This document shows, in pieces, positions 1 through 11,185 of a DNA stretch of 64,000 nt. The DNA lies in contig CM059576.1 of the NCBI GenBank assembly GCA_030386875.1, forward strand, positions 12,528,058 to 12,592,057, given 5' to 3'. Below the pieces are notes generated by a model, which saw only the letters and a list, made by a program, of their open reading frames with translations, made no database searches and was not told where the DNA came from. The stretch is from Morinoia aosen. Its lineage: Eukaryota > Arthropoda > Malacostraca > Amphipoda > Talitridae. The first letter of the stretch is position 1, and each line of letters begins with the position of its first letter. Both the position numbers and the translations under genes were made by a program.

Positions 1-1416
1 TTGTGTTGTTTGGTGTACAACATTTGTGTTGTTGTCCTGCCTGTGTTGTGTTTTTTGGTGTGCAACATTTGTGTTGTTGTCCTGCCTGTGTTGTGTTGTT
101 TGGTGCACAACATTTGTGTCGTTGTCCTGCCTGTGTTGTGTTGTTTGGTGTACAACATTTGTGTTGTTGTCCTGTGTGTGTTGTGTTGTTTGGTGATACA
201 ACATTTGTGTTGTTGTCCTGCCTGTGTTGTGTTTTTTGGTGTGCAACATTTGTGTTGTTGTCCTGCCTGTGTTGTGTTGTTTGGTGTACAACATTTGTGT
301 TGTTGTCCTGTGTGTGTTGTTTTGTTTGGTGCACAACATTTGTGTTGTTGTCCTGCCTGTGTTGTGTTGTTTGGTGTACAACATTTGTGTTGTTGTCCTG
401 TGTGTGTTGTGTTGTTTGGTGTACAACATTTGTGTTGTTGTCCTGCCTGTGTTGTGTTGTTTGGTGCACAACATTTATGTTGTTGTCCTGCCTGTGTTGT
501 GTTGTTTGGTGTGCAACATTTGTGTTGTTGTCCTGTGTGTGTTGTGTTGTTTGGTGTACAACATTTGTGTTGTTGTCCTGCCTGTGTTGTGTTGTTTGGT
601 GTACAACATTTGTGTTGTTGTCCTGCCTGTGTTGTGTTGTTTGGTGTACAACATTTTTGTTGTTGTCCTGCCTGTGTTGTGTTGTTTGGTGTACAACATT
701 TGTGTTGTTGTCCTGCCTGTGTTGTGTTGTTTGGTGTACAACATTTGTGTTGTTGTCCTGCCTGTGTTGTGTTGTTTGGTGTACAACATTTGTGTTGTTG
801 TCCTGCCTAGTTGTGTTGTTTGGTGTACAACATTTGTGTTGTTGTCCTGCCTGTGTTGTGTTGTTTGGTGTACAACATTTGTGTTGTTGTCCTGCCTGTG
901 TTGTGTTGTTTGGTGTACAACATTTGTGTTGTTGTCCTGCCTGTGTTGTGTTGTTTGGTGTACAACATTTGTGTTGTCCTGCCTGTGCTGTGTTGTTTGG
1001 TGTGCAACATTTGTGTTGTTGTCCTGCCTGTGTTGTGTTGTTTGGTGTACAACATTTGTGTTGTTGTCCTGCCTGTGTTGTGTTGTTTGGTGTACAACAT
1101 TTGTGTTGTTGTCCTGCCTAGTTGTGTTGTTTGGTGTACAACATTTGTGTTGTTGTCCTGCCTGTGTTGTGTTGTTTGGTGTACAACATTTGTGTTGTTG
1201 TCCTGCCTGTGTTGTGTTGTTTGGTGCACAACATTTGTGTTGTTGTCCTGCTTGTGTTGTGTTGTTTGGTGTACAACATTTGTGTTGTTGTCCTGCCTAG
1301 TTGTGTTGTTTGGTGTACAACATTTGTGTTGTTGTCCTGCCGGTGTTGTGTTGTTTGGTGTACAACATTTGTGTTGTTGTCCTGCCTGTTGTGTTGTTTG
1401 GTGTACAACATTTGTG
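1..1416. repeat. 45-bp minisatellite array (about 31 copies)
   Basis: A 45-bp unit repeats head to tail from the first base, recognisable by GGTGTACAACATTTGTG followed by TTGTTGTCCTGCC. The variants are mainly tacaac/tgcaac/cacaac and cctgcc/cctgtg. Because 45 is a multiple of three, the array stays open in several frames on both strands, which gives long Cys/Val/Leu-rich translations that are not genes. The array runs off the left edge of the window, so its true length is unknown. Confidence 0.97.
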
Positions 1417-2036
1417 TCAAGTTATCATTGTTGCCCTGCCTGTGTTGTCAAGTTATCGTTGTTGTCCTGCCTGTGTTGTCAAGTTATCGTTGTTGTCCTG
1501 CCTGTGTTGTCAAGTTATCGTTGTTGTCCTGCCTGTGTTGTCAAGTTATCGTTGTTGTGCTGCCTGTGTTGTCAAGTTATCGTTGTTGTCCTGCCTGTGT
1601 TGTCAAGTTATTGTTGTTGTCCTGCCTGTGTTGTCAAGTTATCCGTGGTACAGTGGTTAAGGGATCAGGCTCGTATGTTGGAGTCGCGGGTTCGTATCCC
1701 GGCGCTGGCGCGGAGATTTTTCCCGTTGGGTATAAGGGAAAGCTCAAGCACAATACCCCACTCAACCCAGGTGTCGGAAATGGGTACCGGCTTTACGGGG
1801 GAACCGTCATGGTGTCCAATATATAGGGTTAGTTATAAGACATTTGAAAAACCAATGCTAAGATCATATGTATCAGGCTTGATTGGAAATAAAGCATCCC
1901 AAAGATGCCGATGTTAACCTAACCTAACCTTTATCGTTGTTGCCCTGCATGTGTTGTCAAGTTATCGTTGTTGTCCTGCCTGTGTTGTCAAGTTATCGTT
2001 GTTGTCTTGCCTGTGTTGTCGAGTTGTCGTTTATGT
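1417..2036. repeat. 31-bp minisatellite array, split by a SINE
   Basis: From about 1,417 the unit changes to 31 bp, containing TCAAGTTATCGTTGTTGTCC then TGCCTGTGT. It shares the TTGTTGTCCTGCCTGTG half with the adjoining 45-bp unit, so one array probably grew out of the other. About seven copies lie before 1,643 and three to four more follow at 1,931-2,036; the interval between is a SINE. The phase resumes exactly across the insertion. Confidence 0.93.
1644..1930 (+). mobile_element. tRNA-derived SINE with CCTAA tail
   Basis: The 5' part resembles a tRNA gene with an internal RNA polymerase III promoter: an A-box-like GGTACAGTGGTTAAGG near 1,647 and a B-box GGGTTCGTATCCCG near 1,689. A non-tRNA body follows, and the 3' end is three CCTAA units, the insect telomere motif. 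It interrupts the 31-bp array and is flanked by a short direct repeat TTATC (1,639-1,643 and 1,931-1,935), which is single copy in uninterrupted array units. A second copy lies on the minus strand at 21.5-21.8 kb. SINEs encode no protein and are mobilised by a partner LINE. Confidence 0.88.
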
Positions 2037-2925
2037 TCTGCCTGTGATATCTATTTATTTTTATAATTAGATTTTTTTCCTTTTTTTCATTCTTTACAAA
2101 AGTTCTCTTCGTTATAATTATTGTTTTACTCTTCTTTCTTTTAGGATATCCGGCATGACACAATTTCCAGTCAGGTATCCCTACCTTCCGTTTAGGCGCA
2201 CCGGTTTGTGGACGACCTAAGATGCACACGAGAATTATCTGCGCCGCGGACTATCGCGTGTTGCTTCGGCTGCTGCTCGTGTTGCTTTTGGTCAGAACAT
2301 GGCTGGTGTTGCAGTTTTGAGTTCTGTTTCATTTAATTTTAGTTGAAGAAGATGGTAAACGTTTGTGATAGCGAATTGTCAATGAAATGTGGGATGAAAT
2401 TCTATTTTTGGACCATTTCCGTTACCACTCGTCGGACTAATGGTCATTTTAAATTACTATAGCATAAATCAACCTGTCTACGGGAGCACACACCACAACA
2501 ACAATCGATCATGGCCTTCAGCATATCATTAAATTCCTATAATCGCCCTAATAGGGCTGTAAAAATAAACATATGGAGCTGGCCGAGCACACATTCCATT
2601 CGACTTTCGAGTTGGATCCCGTTCTCCGCCTTCGGACAACGTCTCAAATTCTCATAGGAGACGGGAATTTATTAAATGCGGTAAATCATTCATATTTGAT
2701 AAAAAAAACTATCAAATATCATCTCATGTAATCGATCATGTGAAAATTCAAATTTTATTCGAAACGGTGTCTGACGAAATGACTTTTTTCATCTGATATT
2801 TTGGTTTCGGTAACTAACATATTTAAAAAAAAACAAGTTTTCACGTTACATCTACACTTGCTGTAGAATGCGTAACATTCAAGACAAAGAGCAATGTACA
2901 CAGAATATATCAACATGGAATACAA

Positions 2926-3260
2926 CAATTGGAGAATAGTTGTACAGAAGTTCTCCTCAGACCTGAAAGGTTGCGGTATTGTACAAAGGCTTGCGATAGA
3001 TTGGGAGTTTCATCAAAGGCGCACTATATCATTGGTGTTCCCTTGAGGGACTACAATGATGGTGTTGGGTATTGTGTACAAACTTGGTTTAGTGAGTGTA
3101 TGAAAGCATGGATTGGCTACATTTGAGGTGATAACGAACAGTTGTGGCACAAGTAGATCGTGACTGACCAGGCGTGCTCGAGTCCAGGGCCTCATTGGAT
3201 GGTCAAGTTGTTGGCACGAAAATGAGAACTGCACACAAACAAATGGGATCGTCCCCGTTA
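2926..3260. other. Highly conserved core of duplicated unit, copy A
   Basis: About 330 bp match 10,848-11,185 with roughly ten differences, far fewer than in the flanking blocks. The plus strand is open for about 62 codons in both copies, but most differences there change the amino acid. In the minus-strand frame that reads SFSCQQLDHP, several differences are silent (ACC/ACT, GAT/GAC, ATA/ATT, AAT/AAC, ACG/ACT) and about three residues change. This is weak evidence for minus-strand coding. I do not recognise the peptide. Confidence 0.6.
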
Positions 3261-4247
3261 CTTCTAGCGAATGCAGGTGTTGTGTTCACGGCAAATGTTC
3301 TATGGTCGTAACTAACAACTATTGGCACCATCATCAGCCAACATGTCACACTACCTCCGGCAAACGATGCAATTTCGTACATGCAGGGAGTGAGCTGCAT
3401 GGGAAAATAGCGGCGTGTTGGCAGCAACCGACCGCAGCATGTGTTCAGGGAGTCTGTTCTCTCAGGTGACACTCAGCTTAGCCAACCTGAGCCTACTTAC
3501 CCACGTCCAGTACTAAAAATGCTCCTGACTAAACACCCAGCCTTACAAAGCCCTGACGGGTAATTAACCCTCACCACCCTCAAACTACCCACAAAAAACC
3601 TCCAAGACTAGCATCATATGTGCAAAGCGCATCTCTATCAGTTTCCTATCTATCCTTTTCCATTTCACCCCTTCTCTTCCCGACACACTCTGCGTCAAAC
3701 TCTCTTTCCGTCTTTTTTATAAGCATCGACCGACCGACCAGCCAGCCTAGCAGTTGTAACATTCATCTTGAAATTTCAAGAACACTCACTATCACATATT
3801 AACGAAATCTTTCGATTCAGATTATCCACAACGGCGCAGCTATGCCCCCTATAGGTGCGTATTATGGACTGTCGTAACGATCATGTATAGGTAGCTAATC
3901 GTGTGACCATTAGAGGCCCAAATATAAACAGTTACTGTAATCGAGGTTAAGCACATACTACACTTCTAATTATCATTAGTTCCGGTTCCAGACAACTAAT
4001 ATAATTCTCATACCCAAATCAATTCTGAAAACTGCGATAAACCCTCATATTTTATTGAAAAATCTATCAAGGTCTTTGTCATGTATTAATAAGTCATTCG
4101 GAAATTTCATTTTTATTTGAAGCAGTATCAAATAAAAACATGGTAATGATTAAAATTTTCCTCATTTGATAACTAAATCATTTTGACAATTGTGTTCATG
4201 ATGATACTTTGAAAAGTTAAATATTTACCACAGGTGCTACAGTTTAA

Positions 4248-5251
4248 GGGGACCTTCCGGGGGGTTGAACTAATTTCGTCCGATTCGTTTGAAAATTGGC
4301 CAGTATATGTATTTGTTGAAATTAAACCGTCACTTGTCGTCACTTTTTCGATTTAGGCCTTATTTTTTTTTACGAAAAATTCGTTTTTTGGGGCATATTT
4401 AGGTACCATTCAAATCCTATCAGGGCATTGAGTTTTGATGTTAGAACAAAACCAAAGACAGTTTTAGAATCCTTGGAACATTTCTAACAAAAGTACATTT
4501 ATTTTTTTTGGAAATTCGAATTTTTTCTATTTTTTTCAATTTTCTAAACCCTTGAAAATTTTTTGGGTTTAGAACAATATATTTTTTCGAAATATTTGAA
4601 TTTGAAAACAAAGAGAATGTACTTCTGTTAGAAATGTTCCAAGGATTCTAAAACTGTCTTTGGTTTTGTTCTAGCATCAAAACTCAATGCCCTGATACGA
4701 TTTGAATGGTAAAAACGGTAATTTTTCACTAGAGCCCAAAAACAAAGTATGTCCATTGAATTGGAATATCATGAAAATATTAGTACATGAATGCAGTTTC
4801 CATGATTTATTTCTATGTACGAATTATGAGCAACGTTTTCCCTCTTGAATTTCAATGAAACACAAGAAATATAGTGCATAAAATTATAGAGAAATATTAC
4901 AGTTCTTTTGAGTACTCAGTCATATTGAGGTCTCACCAACTTTTTTCGTCCGATTCGTTTGAAAATTGGCCAGTTTATGTATTTGTTGAAAGTAAACCTT
5001 TTTTACTCATGTCACTTTTTCGATTCAGGCCTTAGTTTTTTATTATTTTTCGAAAAATTCGTGGAGGGGTCCCCCCCCGGGGGGACCCCTTTGGACCCCC
5101 GGGGGGTCCCCTTTGGACCTCCCGTGGGGGGTTTCTAGCGTCCGTAGCGCGATAAAATTTCATGGCACAATAACCCACCCCCTAAGGATCCTTTTGCAAC
5201 AAATACACGCATTTCCATTCGGGGACCCAAAATTGGCACGGGATGGTCCCC
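4248..5251. mobile_element. TTAA-flanked inverted-repeat element (piggyBac-like MITE)
   Basis: The ends are short inverted repeats, GGGGACCTTCC on the left and the reverse complement of GGGGACCATCC on the right. They are flanked on both sides by TTAA (4,244-4,247 and 5,252-5,255), the target preference of the piggyBac superfamily. Inside is a long palindrome (arms 4,404-4,498 and 4,616-4,711) and a direct repeat (4,274-4,385 and 4,944-5,060, containing CGTCCGATTCGTTTG). Near 5,064-5,125 it is extremely G/C-rich with nested GGGGTCCCC palindromes. No transposase is present, so it is non-autonomous. The paralogous copy B lacks it. Confidence 0.78.
4404..4711. repeat. Long palindrome inside the TTAA element
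   Basis: Arms of about 95 bp (4,404-4,498 and 4,616-4,711) are inverted copies with only a few mismatches, separated by a 117-bp AT-rich spacer. For example GGGCATTGAGTTTTGATG on the left faces CATCAAAACTCAATGCCC on the right. A transcript of this segment would form a long hairpin. Confidence 0.9.
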
Positions 5252-5808
5252 TTAATCTGCGAGTCTCTACAGTCTCTCAAAAAAACTACCACTTATTCAA
5301 ATTAACGACATTAACTTGAGTTCGCTGGTTGGAATCCATATCAATTTAACATTGGTATTTTTGTAAAATACGGTTCTATACTAAATGAATTTTTTTAGCT
5401 TTTGATATGTTAGTTTTTCACCAATCAAAGATAGACTAATGTTTTTATTCGAACATAATTCAAAAATTTGATTTCAAATGAGTGTTTAATCGAAGTGTTC
5501 AAAATTTTTTTTCATGGATGACTACTTTATTTTTCGATGTTCATCATATTAGGATAAATTACTTGTTTGTTCCTACTAATGATTGCAAATGAATGGATTC
5601 AATCATCATGTGATTTTTATTTTACAGGTCATGACAAATCATTTCAATAATTGGTTGTCCTAAATTACTAAAATATTATGACTAACTTAAGAAATTCAAC
5701 ACAAACGTTTAGAGAGTTATTCGGTCTCCCTTTATTGTCATCAGAGTTAATTACGATATTTTTGCTATAGGTTTCATTCAAACCAGTTTCTATTATTATC
5801 CCAATGAT

Positions 5809-6466
5809 AAAAACACAGTTGATTTTTGCTCGATGCGGGCACAACAAGCGAACACTGTGCCTATAGCATCAACAATGTAAGTTGGGATGTTTCTAGCATG
5901 AATTATTTCTAAATTGATATAGCCGCAACCTGCACATTTGGTACCTAACAACAACAACTTACATCTCCTATTACTTAGAGCGACACCCATTATAGCTCCA
6001 ATACTCATACGCGTCCGAGGGACTCATTAATACATATTTTTAGGAAAGCTTACATAAATCTTCAATAAGAAATCGTCATGCCGATGCTTAATTACCTACT
6101 AATAATGAAACAAAATAATGTTTGATGAAATGTTACTGTCAATATTCATGCTTTCAAAAAATATACCTTATTGTCATAATATATTCTATTTTGAATCCAG
6201 GTTCTAAATTTTTATTATATTCTTTCAAGCGCAAGTTTTGTTTTCTATTTTATGTTTCCGATGAGTGACTAGTGTATTTGTGAGGCAATGCTGCACGCCA
6301 TCCGGTATACATATATGTTGACCACAATATCCGTCGCTCACAACAACACGCTGACTCTCATTGTTGGTGCTATGGGCATTGTTGTTGCTTCTTACATTTT
6401 GGTTCTTGTAATATCAACGCATCACTCTTTTATTTCTTATATATGAATTACATTGTTGGTTTCCAC
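5809..6466. other. Unannotated AT-rich spacer
   Basis: No gene, RNA or structured repeat was recognised. Short open frames here lack coding character. Confidence 0.5.
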
Positions 6467-7506
6467 GTTGGTGGTGTAGGTACGGTGGTGGTGGTGTAGG
6501 TACGGTGGTGGTGTAGGTACGGTGGTGGTGTAGGTACGGTGGTGGTGTAGGTACGGTGGTGGTGTAGGTACGGTGGTGGTGTAGGTACGGTGGTGGTATA
6601 GGTACGGTGGTGGTGTAGGTACGGTGGTGGTGGTGTAGGTACGGTGGTGGTGTAGGTACGGTGGTGGTGGTGTAGGTACTGTGGTGGTGTAGGTACGGTG
6701 GTGGTGTAGGTACAGTGGTGGTGTTAGTACGGTGGTGGTGTAGGTACGGTTGTGGTGTAGGTACAGTGGAGGTGTAGGTACGGTGCTGGTGTAGGTACGG
6801 TGGTGGTGTAGGTACGGTGGTGGTGTAGGTACGGTGGTGGTGTAGGTACGGTGGTGGTGTAGGTACGGTGGTGGTGTAGGTACGGTGGTGGTGTAGGTAC
6901 GGTTGTGGTGTAGGTACAGTGGTGGTGTAGGTACGGTGGTGGTGTAGGTACGGTAGTGGTGTAGTTACGGTGGTGGTGTAGGTACGGTGGTGGTGTAGGT
7001 ACGGTGCTGGTGTAGGTATGGTGCTGGTGTAGGTACGGTGCTGGTGTAGGAACGGTGGTGGTGTAGGTACGGTGGTGGTGTAGGCACGGTGGTGGTGTAG
7101 GTACGGTGGTGGTGTAGGTACGGTGGTGGTGTAGGTACGGTGGTGGTGTAGGTACGGTGGTGGTGTAGGAACGGTGGTGGTGTAGGTACGGTGGTGGTGT
7201 AGGTACGGTGGTGGTGTAGGTAGGGTGGTGGTGTAGGTACGGTGGTGGTGTAGGTACGGTGGTGGTGTAGGTACGGTGGTGGTGTAGGTACGGTGGTGGT
7301 GTAGGTACGGTGGTGGTGTAGGTACGGTGGTGGTGTAGGTACGGTGGTGGTGTAGGTACGGTGGTGGTGTAGGTACGGTGGTCGTGTAGGTACGGTGGTG
7401 GTGTAGGTACGGTGGTGGTGTAGGTACGGTGGTGGTGTAGGTACGGTGGTGGTGTAGGTACGGTGGTGGTGTAGGTACGGTGGTGGTGTAGGTACGGTGG
7501 TGGTGT
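6467..7506. repeat. 17-bp minisatellite array (about 60 copies)
   Basis: The unit is GTAGGTACGGTGGTGGT, repeated head to tail with rare point variants (for example TGCTGGT, GTTGTGG, TTAGTAC) and occasional extra GGT triplets near the left end. The strand asymmetry is extreme: G and T on the plus strand with one C per unit. No flanking target duplication was recognised. Confidence 0.97.
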
Positions 7507-8589
7507 GAGTTCGGCAGTTAAATAATTACACCAAAATATGAATCAGTCACCAATAAAAATGACATTCGATTGTATGTATTAGGATCAGAATTGTTCAGCC
7601 TTGTATTCATTATTTTTCTGATGGCAATTATTGAAAGTCAAATTTGATTCTGGCTGTGGGTTAGAATTTATTATCATTTTGTACATGACAAAACTCTAAT
7701 TGTCCAGTTCAATTTTTATACGAAAAAAGAAATTTATATATTTTTGTGCATAATTAGTGGCATGTTATCACAATGGGCATGTGAGTGAACACATCAAATT
7801 GGTTGGTGCGTGTGTCTGTGACGCTCACAAGGACGCTCAATGACCGGATCTGTGATACGAGTTTCACCAGTGCACAAGTACAAGAATATTTTGATGGCGG
7901 GTACTGTTGGCATGGATATATTTGTTGGGCATCCACAGCTGCAGGATTTTATCTGAAGGAAATACAGGGTCCCGTTATTTTTGACGGGCCGTGTACACTA
8001 GAAATAATAAAATAATGATCATAGCAACTGTTAGTCGTTGTCTACCGCGATGACGCGTAATGGCGGTAGGAAGAATAACAATGCACTAGAATATAAAAAG
8101 AAGTAACACTAGTAACAACAACAACACATCGATGTTTCCATCAGCGGGGTACAAAAGGCAACGTGAGAGCTTCTTTCTATTGAATAAAAAGATGACTAGA
8201 AGATCGAGTTCGACAATTTTCTAAAATAATTTAGTTACCGCAAAATTATAAAATTCCTGTTTCAAATCTCTCTGAGACTGGTTTTGACACATGAAAAATA
8301 AACTGGGCATCAATTGAATTTTTCTTTCTTTCCATTCATGATAACGAAATCCAAAGATTTTTCACACACAATAAGTATTCCATGATATTTAGAGAAAACT
8401 ATTTGGAATTTTGGTACGACACTCCAATACGACATGGAAGAGTAGGGTTTGGAATGATACTTTACTGAAATTTAAAAATTTTTATAGCCGCTTTTGGCTA
8501 CAATGTTACTCACAGAAACTTAAGCGCCTTCCCTGTATCGGTTACAGCTCATGTCAATTGCCATGTATAGGGAGTGTACGACTGTCCAT
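7507..8589. other. Unannotated spacer containing a dispersed repeat fragment
   Basis: Apart from the block at 7,800-8,005, described separately, I see no gene or structured repeat. The right end is the edge of the 30-bp minisatellite. Confidence 0.5.
7800..8005. repeat. Dispersed repeat fragment, copy 1
   Basis: This block matches 62,880-63,085 in the same orientation. Shared stretches include TGTGATACGAGTTTCACCAG, then CAAGAATATTTT, then TTCGTTGGGCATC or its near variant, then TTTTTGACGGGC. A more diverged match to its middle lies at 45,913-45,985, exactly at the 5' edge of the large transposase exon. The family is unknown; it could be a relic of a related transposon. Confidence 0.7.
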
Positions 8590-9252
8590 GGGGTAGGGTG
8601 TGGTGGGCGAGCTGGGGGTTAGGTGGGGTGTGGTGGGCGAGCTGGGGGTTAGGTGGGGTGTGGTGGGCGAGCTGGGGGTTAGGTGGGGTGTGGTACGCGA
8701 GCTGGGGGTTAGGTGGGGGTGTGGTGGGCGATCTGGGGGTTAGGCGGAGTGTGGTGAGAGAGCTAGGGGTTAGGTGGGGTGTGGTGGGCGAGCTGGGGGT
8801 TAGGTGGGGTGTGGTGGGCGATCTGGGGGCTTAGGCGGAGTGTGGTGAGAGAGCTAGGGGTTAGGTGGGGTGTGGTGGGCGAGCTGGGGGTTAGGTGGGG
8901 TGTGGTTGGCGATCTGGGGGTTAGGTGGGGTGTGGTGGGCGAGCTGGGGGTTAGGTGGGGTGTGGTGGGCGAGCTGGGGGTTAGGTGGGGATGTGGTGGG
9001 CGAGCTGGGGGTTGGGTGGGGTGTGGTGGGCGAGCTGGGGGTTAGGTGGGGTGTGGTGGGCGAGCTGGGGTTAGGTGGGGTGTGGTGGGCGAGCTAGGAG
9101 TTAGGTGGCGTGTGGTGGGCGAGCTGGGGTTAGGTGGGGTGTGGTGGGTGAGCTGGGGGTTAGGTGGGGTCTGGTGGGTGAGCTGGAGGTTAGGTGGGGT
9201 CTGGTGGGTGAGCTGGGGGTTAGGTGGGGTGTGGTGGGTGAGCTGGGGGTTA
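8590..9252. repeat. 30-bp minisatellite array (about 22 copies)
   Basis: The unit contains GGTGGGCGAGCTGGGGGTTA then GGTGGGGTGT, 30 bp long. The plus strand is nearly free of C and holds the G-run motif GGGGGTTAGGTGGGG once per unit, four closely spaced G tracts of a kind that can fold as a G-quadruplex. Open frames through the array (Trp/Gly/Val-rich) are a by-product of the 30-bp period. Copy B of the duplicated unit begins directly at its right end. Confidence 0.97.
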
Positions 9253-10386
9253 CAGTGTTATCGATATATTTGTTTATTTTTAGAATAAGATTTTTTTTCC
9301 ACTTTTTTTTAAGAAAGTTCTTTTCGTTATAATTATTGTTTTACTCTTCTTTCATTTAGGAAATCCGCCATGACACAATTTCCAGTCAAGTATCTCTACC
9401 TTCCGTTTAGGCGCACCGGGCTGTGGACGACCTAAGATGGATGCGAGAATTTTTTACTCGGTGGATTATTCGCGTGTTGCTTCGGCTGCTGCTCGTGTTG
9501 CTTTTGGTCAAAACTTGGCTGGTGTTGCAGTTCTAAGTTCGACTTAACGAGGGTATACAAATTAAAACCTAGTTAGAGATGATATTTAACTTTATTTGAT
9601 TGACTCTTTTTAATTATAGGTGGAGATGATGTCAAATGATTGTGAGGGTGAAACTGATAACAACGGTTGTTTCGTAACTTCTGACGAATATAGGACGCAA
9701 AAGTCAAGAAGAAAATATTTTCGCTGATTAAACGCCAATATTTGAAAGAAACTTTATTTACTTATTGAAAATCTAAAAAGCATGAACATCTAAATTATAG
9801 ACCTGAACATACTGACGCATTTGTAAAATATTGGAATGATATCAATCAACATACAAGAAATTATTTTCTCCTTAACCATATCCTGTGAATTATTTTTATC
9901 GTAATTGAAAACCATTTATCATGCGTTAATTGCTTTCTAAGCTTATTGCGTGAGCTGAATTGCAGATAAATGTGGAAGGAAGTGCCATTTTGGGACCATT
10001 TCCGATACCACTCGTTAGACTAAGGATCATTTCACATTATTTTAGCACAAACCCACCTGTCTACAGGAGCACACACTTAAGCATCCTACGATCGTAACCT
10101 ACTGTACACACACCCTCCCTCTCCACCGTAGCCCCAGTGAGATGCTGGTGCACGGGCCGCCATCAGGTGCACTGCTGCCGAAGTCATGATAGCCATGGCG
10201 TTTAGAGATGGCTTAACACTGCCCTAAATTTATACACAACTTTACTGCATATATTCACTAGGTGTATTGTAACATACCTAATACCTCTGGGTTGAGATAA
10301 CGTACATAATTCTCCTAACATAGAGAAATTTATAAATAACGGTAAACCGTTTGTGTTTGATAAAAAATGATCAAATTTCTTGTCTT

Positions 10387-10594
10387 TAAGAATTTAAAGA
10401 CGAAGAATACAGCACGAATAGGTATCATTTTTAATAGAATTTAGCAAAACTAAATTTTAAAAATCCTAATTAGTCAATTTTTAAAAATTGTATCAATAAA
10501 AATTGACTAATAAGGACTTTTAAAACTTAGTTTTGCTAAATTCTATTAAAAATGATACCTATCCGTGCTGTATTCTTCGTCTTTAAATTCTTAA
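10387..10594. mobile_element. Foldback (near-perfect palindrome) element
   Basis: Two arms of about 97 bp, starting TTAAGAATTTAAAGACGAAG on the left and ending with its inverse on the right, are separated by only about 10-15 bp. The arms are almost identical. The paralogous copy A lacks this sequence at the equivalent place (near 2,710), so it is an insertion. It has no coding capacity and behaves like a foldback MITE. Confidence 0.85.
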
Positions 10595-10847
10595 TGATAG
10601 TCCGACTTAGGAGTGTTAATTTTACGGATTTCATGTCTTGTTGTAGATCATTCGAAAATTTATATTTTATTCGAAATCACGTCTGACGAAAATACGTTGG
10701 CAATCAAATTACAAATTGTTGGTAACTAAAATATTAAAAACAGAAGTTTTTACATTTATCCCACATTTGCTGCTGAATGTTAGGCATCGCAAAATTAATA
10801 ACAAAAAGCAGGGTACATGTAATATATCAACATGGAATAGAACAATT

Positions 10848-11185
10848 GGGGAATAGTTGTACAGAAGTTCTCCTCAGACCTGAAAGGTTGCGGTATTGTA
10901 CAAAGGCTTGCGATAGATTGGGAGTTTCATCAAAGGCGCACAATGTCATTAGTGTTCCCTTGAGGGACTACAATGATGGTGTTGGGTATTGTGTACAAAC
11001 TTGGTACAATGAGTGTATGAAAGCATGGGTTGGCTACATTTGAGGTGATAACGAACAGTTGTGGCACAAGTAGATCGTGACTGACCAGGCGTGCTCGAGT
11101 CCAGGGCCTCGTTGGATGGTCAAGTTGTTGGCACGAAAATGAGAACTGCACACAAACAAATGGGATAGTCCCCACTAGTTACTGG
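10848..11185. other. Highly conserved core of duplicated unit, copy B
   Basis: The partner of 2,926-3,260, about 97 percent identical by eye, in a unit whose other parts have drifted much more. The plus-strand frame stays open in both copies and ends at the same TGA, but its differences are mostly replacement changes (for example Y/N, G/S, F/Y). Confidence 0.6.

Larger units (their letters stand above)
2040..5808. repeat. Long duplicated unit, copy A
   Basis: This stretch matches 9,255-12,028 block by block. The shared blocks are a 5' block near 2,080-2,335 (contains CATGACACAATTTCCAGTCA), a block near 2,400-2,490, a very similar core at 2,926-3,260, a weaker block to about 3,470, and a 3' block at about 5,265-5,808 ending in TTTTTGCTATAGG and CAGTTTCTATTATT. 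Between blocks the copies differ greatly, so the duplication is old or the copies are members of a long repeat family. Copy A alone carries the TTAA-flanked element at 4,248-5,251. No protein family is recognised in any frame. It begins directly at the end of the 31-bp minisatellite. Confidence 0.85.

Noticed and set aside
1644..1720. Functional tRNA gene
   Set aside because: It has A- and B-box motifs but no full cloverleaf, and it is the head of a repeated SINE.
1..1917. Long Cys/Val/Leu-rich open frames of 230-370 codons on both strands
   Set aside because: They are produced by the 45-bp (multiple of three) tandem array staying open in several frames; they have no start context, domain or codon structure.
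1..2036. CRISPR-like array
   Set aside because: The 45- and 31-bp units are contiguous repeats without unique spacers, in eukaryotic DNA.
8574..9332. Trp/Gly-rich open frames of 75-88 codons
   Set aside because: By-products of the 30-bp minisatellite period, present in overlapping shifted frames.
9437..9547. 36-codon frame in the 5' block of copy B as a conserved small protein
   Set aside because: Copy A has a one-base deletion that shifts the frame, so the protein is not conserved.
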